A stretch of DNA of 64,000 bases from Physella acuta. Taxonomy: Eukaryota; Mollusca; Gastropoda; Physidae. The notes beneath the pieces are model-generated. The model was given only the letters and a program-made list of their open reading frames with translations, was not told the DNA's origin and made no database searches. Each line of letters opens with the position of its first letter. The stretch's first letter is position 1. Shown here piece after piece: positions 61,424 through 64,000 of this stretch. The position numbers and the translations under genes are program-made. The stretch covers positions 186,001-250,000 of the forward strand of contig NW_026731650.1 of NCBI RefSeq assembly GCF_028476545.1. The letters run 5' to 3'.

Positions 61424-62004
61424 AGTGTTTTTTTTATTACTGACGGCAGTCGGTGATATGTTTCACCTGACCCAGGGTGGGTCGTGGATGCGGGTGGGGA
61501 GGTCAGGGTGGGGGGTCACGGTGGGGGGTCAGGGTTGCGGGTCGGGGGGGGGGGGGTCGGGGTGGGGGGGGGGGGGGTCGGAGTGGGGGTCAGGATTGCG
61601 GATCTGGATTGCGGATCTGGGTTCGGGGTCGGAGTGAGGGGTCAGCGTTGCGGTTCGGGGTTGCGGGTCGGGGTGGGGGGGGGGGTTCTCCTCTAACCTG
61701 TAGTTGTCCTTTCATCTAGAGTTGTCGTCCCGTCGAACCCTCAGACGGTACGGCCGAGCAGACGATGATGGGGTAGAATGGAAGATAAATGTTTCCACAG
61801 GCTGCTCCTCCCCTAAGTCTTCCACAGATCACGTGATAACCGTTAGATCTATCAAGGTAGACAATGCCGATCTATTCAAGGTAGACAATTCGGGGCTTTC
61901 AAGCGGAGATAATTACCACAGTAATCCATGCCTAGCTATTTTTAATGATTCTAATATGAGAGAAAATGAAGTATACAGCCTGCTTGTGATTTTAACACAT
62001 TTGA
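61424..62004. other. Unique stretch, G-rich then mixed
   Basis: 61470-61690 is G-rich, with GGGGGTC repeats and G runs. TTTCATCTAG at 61713-61722 could be a splice acceptor before an open frame to 62177, but its second half is repeat-derived and no motif is visible. TCACGTGA lies near 61830. Confidence 0.4.
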
Positions 62005-62130
62005 AACACTCACCTACAACATCGGCAACGTTTTGCCTACAACATCAGCGTTTTACCTACAACATCAGCAACGTTTTACCTACAACATCAGCAAATGTTG
62101 CCTACAACATCCGCAAACACTCACCTACAA
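62005..62130. repeat. Degenerate CCTACAACATCAGCAACGTT repeat
   Basis: About six copies of varied length (18 to 31 bp) recur. Confidence 0.8.
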
Positions 62131-62284
62131 CATCCGCAAGTACGAGTTTTATTTGGTTGACGTGTTTTATTTTTTAGATTCAACCACTGCTTGTTGCATC
62201 AAATTCTCAATTCATGTGGATAGATCACGGTGAGGCTGGGAAGTCAAAGTTTCATTCAAGCTTTTTCACAATGCCACAACAGAT

Positions 62285-62880
62285 CACAACGGCATAATTC
62301 TACCCCACAACTGCATAATTCTACCCCACAACTGCATGATTCTACCCCACAACTGCATAATTCTACCCCACAACTGCATGATTCTACCCCACAACGGCAT
62401 AATTCTACCACACAACGGCATAATTCTACCCCACAACTGCATGATTCTACCCCACAACTGCATAATTCTACCCCACAACTGCATGATTCTACCCCACAAC
62501 GGCATAATTCTACCCCACAACAATATAATTCTACCCCACAACAATATAATTCTACCCCACAACAATATAATTCTACCCCACAACAATATAATTCTACCCC
62601 ACGACAATATAATTCTACCCCACAACAATATAATTCTACCCCACAACAATATAATTCTACCCCACAACAATATAATTCTACCCCACAACAATATAATTCT
62701 ACCCCACAACAATATAATTCTACCCCACAACAATATAATTCTACCCCACAACGGCATAATTCTACCCCACAACGACCCCTATCCCAACTAGAGCTACCCC
62801 ACAACGACCCCTATGAAAGAGCTACCCCACAACGACCCCTATGAAAGAGCTACCCCACAACGACCCCTATCCCAACAAGA
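62285..62880. repeat. 21-bp minisatellite plus 28-bp tail repeat
   Basis: The unit is CTACCCCACAACTGCATAAT plus T in the left part and ACCCCACAACAATATAATTC plus T in the right part, about 23 copies. A second repeat (GACCCCTATGAAAGAGCTAC..) continues to about 62880. The 21-bp period keeps four frames open; none is a gene. Confidence 0.93.
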
Positions 62881-63114
62881 GCTGCCACACCGGGTCTGTC
62901 TGGAATCCGGGATAAAATATCCCAAGGTCACACATTGGCGAGATTATCCTGTCGGGGTGAGGTATCTCATCGCCTGGCTATCTCACCGCCTGGTTAATCG
63001 TCGCCTCACCTTGGTGTGATTAATGTCTTCACTCGCCCGATATAGACGGAGATGTGTGGGGAGGGGAGTGGGGGGAGGGGGGCTGGTTTCACATGGGCAG
63101 TCAATGCAGCTTTG
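62881..63114. other. Unique stretch
   Basis: Nothing recognisable; CTATCTCACCGCCTGG phrases near 62966-62990 are partly duplicated. Confidence 0.35.
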
Positions 63115-63208
63115 TGCTTGGTGGGGGTAGTGTGTGGGGGGTAGTGTGTGGGGGTAGTGTGTGGGGGTAGTGTCTGGGGGTAGTGTGTGGGGGTAGTGTG
63201 TGGGGAGG
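63115..63208. repeat. 13-bp GTGTGTGGGGGTA repeat
   Basis: About six copies with small length changes are visible. Confidence 0.85.
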
Positions 63209-63317
63209 GGTGTGCTGTTTGTGTGCTGTGTGTGTGCGTGTATGTGTGGGCTGTTTGTTGGAATTTACATTTCAATCAAAACAAGTTTGTAACCATTTGT
63301 GTACCATTGTTCAGACT

Positions 63318-63424
63318 ACTTGTCACTTGGGCAATTTGTCATTTGGACAACTTGTCATTTCGACAAATTGTCATTTGAACAACTTGTCATTTGAACAACT
63401 TGTCATTTGAACAACTTGTCAACA
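63318..63424. repeat. 16-bp repeat, about 7 copies
   Basis: The unit is AACTTGTCATTTGAAC with GGAC and CGAC variants on the left. Confidence 0.88.
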
Positions 63425-64000
63425 TCTGAATACAGTAAACTCTTGAATATTTAAAACAGCCTTGTTTCCCCGTAACCTAACTCCATGTAGAACCAATATT
63501 TGTGTTAATTGGCAGTAACTCTAGACTTCCTTGTCTGATGTATTACTGCCCCTGATTGCCATCTCATACCCAGTTAAAACCAATCCGATGAATTCCACAC
63601 ACCACAATGAAAATTGATATTTTTAATTGATTCAATGAAATTGATATTTTTAATTGATTTAATTTATCTCAGGTTCGTCTTTTATCAAGGTATTTTTTAT
63701 CACCTTAACAAAATGTACTTTAGAATGTTCTAGAGGGTGTAGTTGGCTACTAGCAAAGTTTGATGTTACACTTAGACGAGCTAATCCTCTTTAATCATTG
63801 TAGAACATATGGCATCAACCTAAAGCCTCTATTTTGTCCGGTACCCGGCTATGTTGCCGTCTCCCAAGACAGTCACTCTAAGACAGCTCTGTAGTTTTTA
63901 GTTCTTCGTGTAGACTAGACTAGTTCATGTAAAATTGAGGTCGTTTAATGTCTAGGTCAGCTAATGATTAGGTTGTTTAAAGTCAAGGTCATATGAGATG
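63425..64000. other. Unique stretch
   Basis: AATGAAAATTGATATTTTTA recurs twice near 63607-63660. No gene is recognised. Confidence 0.4.

Noticed and set aside
61704-62177. Open frame after a TTTCATCTAG acceptor-like site
   Set aside because: The second half is made of the 62.0-kb repeat, there is no recognisable motif and no partner exon.
62230-62844. Gln/Asn/Tyr-rich or Cys/Gly-rich frames on both strands
   Set aside because: They are produced by the 21-bp repeat; four frames are open together.

Overview
This window looks like non-coding nuclear DNA from an invertebrate animal. The evidence is a CR1-type LINE, tRNA-derived SINEs, several hAT-type DNA transposons and miniatures, very many mini- and microsatellites, long G or C homopolymers, and no bacterial-style gene packing. 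The mix would suit a marine lophotrochozoan such as a mollusc, but that is inference. No intact host protein gene was recognised. Most long open frames here are frames through tandem repeats, and many begin at GTG or TTG rather than ATG.

Layout. 1-9.5 kb: unique AT-rich DNA broken by minisatellites (the largest, a 19-bp unit, at 2.88-4.31 kb), an array of four CACGTG boxes, a hAT end, a fold-back MITE at 6.18 kb and a second MITE at 6.60 kb. 9.5-10.4 kb: a SINE copy and a 15-bp AT array. 11.7-15.0 kb: a LINE with an SGNH-esterase ORF1 and an ORF2 that keeps its endonuclease and C-terminal tail but has lost the reverse-transcriptase core. 15.7-18.6 kb: a 2.88-kb hAT element with an 8-bp target duplication, itself carrying at least two smaller elements. 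19.0-20.0 kb: a 22-bp minisatellite. 20.15-20.42 kb: a promoter-like block with ETS, E-box and GC-box motifs.

20.4-31 kb: unique DNA with two copies of one SINE family (23.26 and 25.58 kb), TA arrays, a TAGGG-like array, a 36-bp-arm fold-back element and another SINE. 31.08-34.59 kb: the largest satellite, with mixed 36/50/52-bp units. 35-45 kb: more minisatellites, including a strikingly uniform 39-bp x 23 array at 42.03-42.91 kb. 45-54 kb: minisatellites, a broken zinc-finger gene fragment (about 50.0-50.27 kb, minus strand), a poly-C hAT miniature (51.55 kb), and a cluster of six perfect TGACGTCA sites (53.97-54.11 kb). 54-64 kb: 13-, 35-, 15- and 21-bp arrays, the second copy of the 6.6-kb MITE (57.8 kb) and a composite dimeric SINE (61.05 kb).

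Adding my intervals, tandem repeats fill roughly a quarter of the window. The elements work as a layered record: hAT miniatures inserted into a hAT, which itself interrupted an older repeat. No multi-gene pathway or new defence-like system is supported. The most informative items are the nested hAT stack, the poly-C MITE family, the composite SINE, the deleted LINE and the two clusters of palindromic factor-binding motifs.
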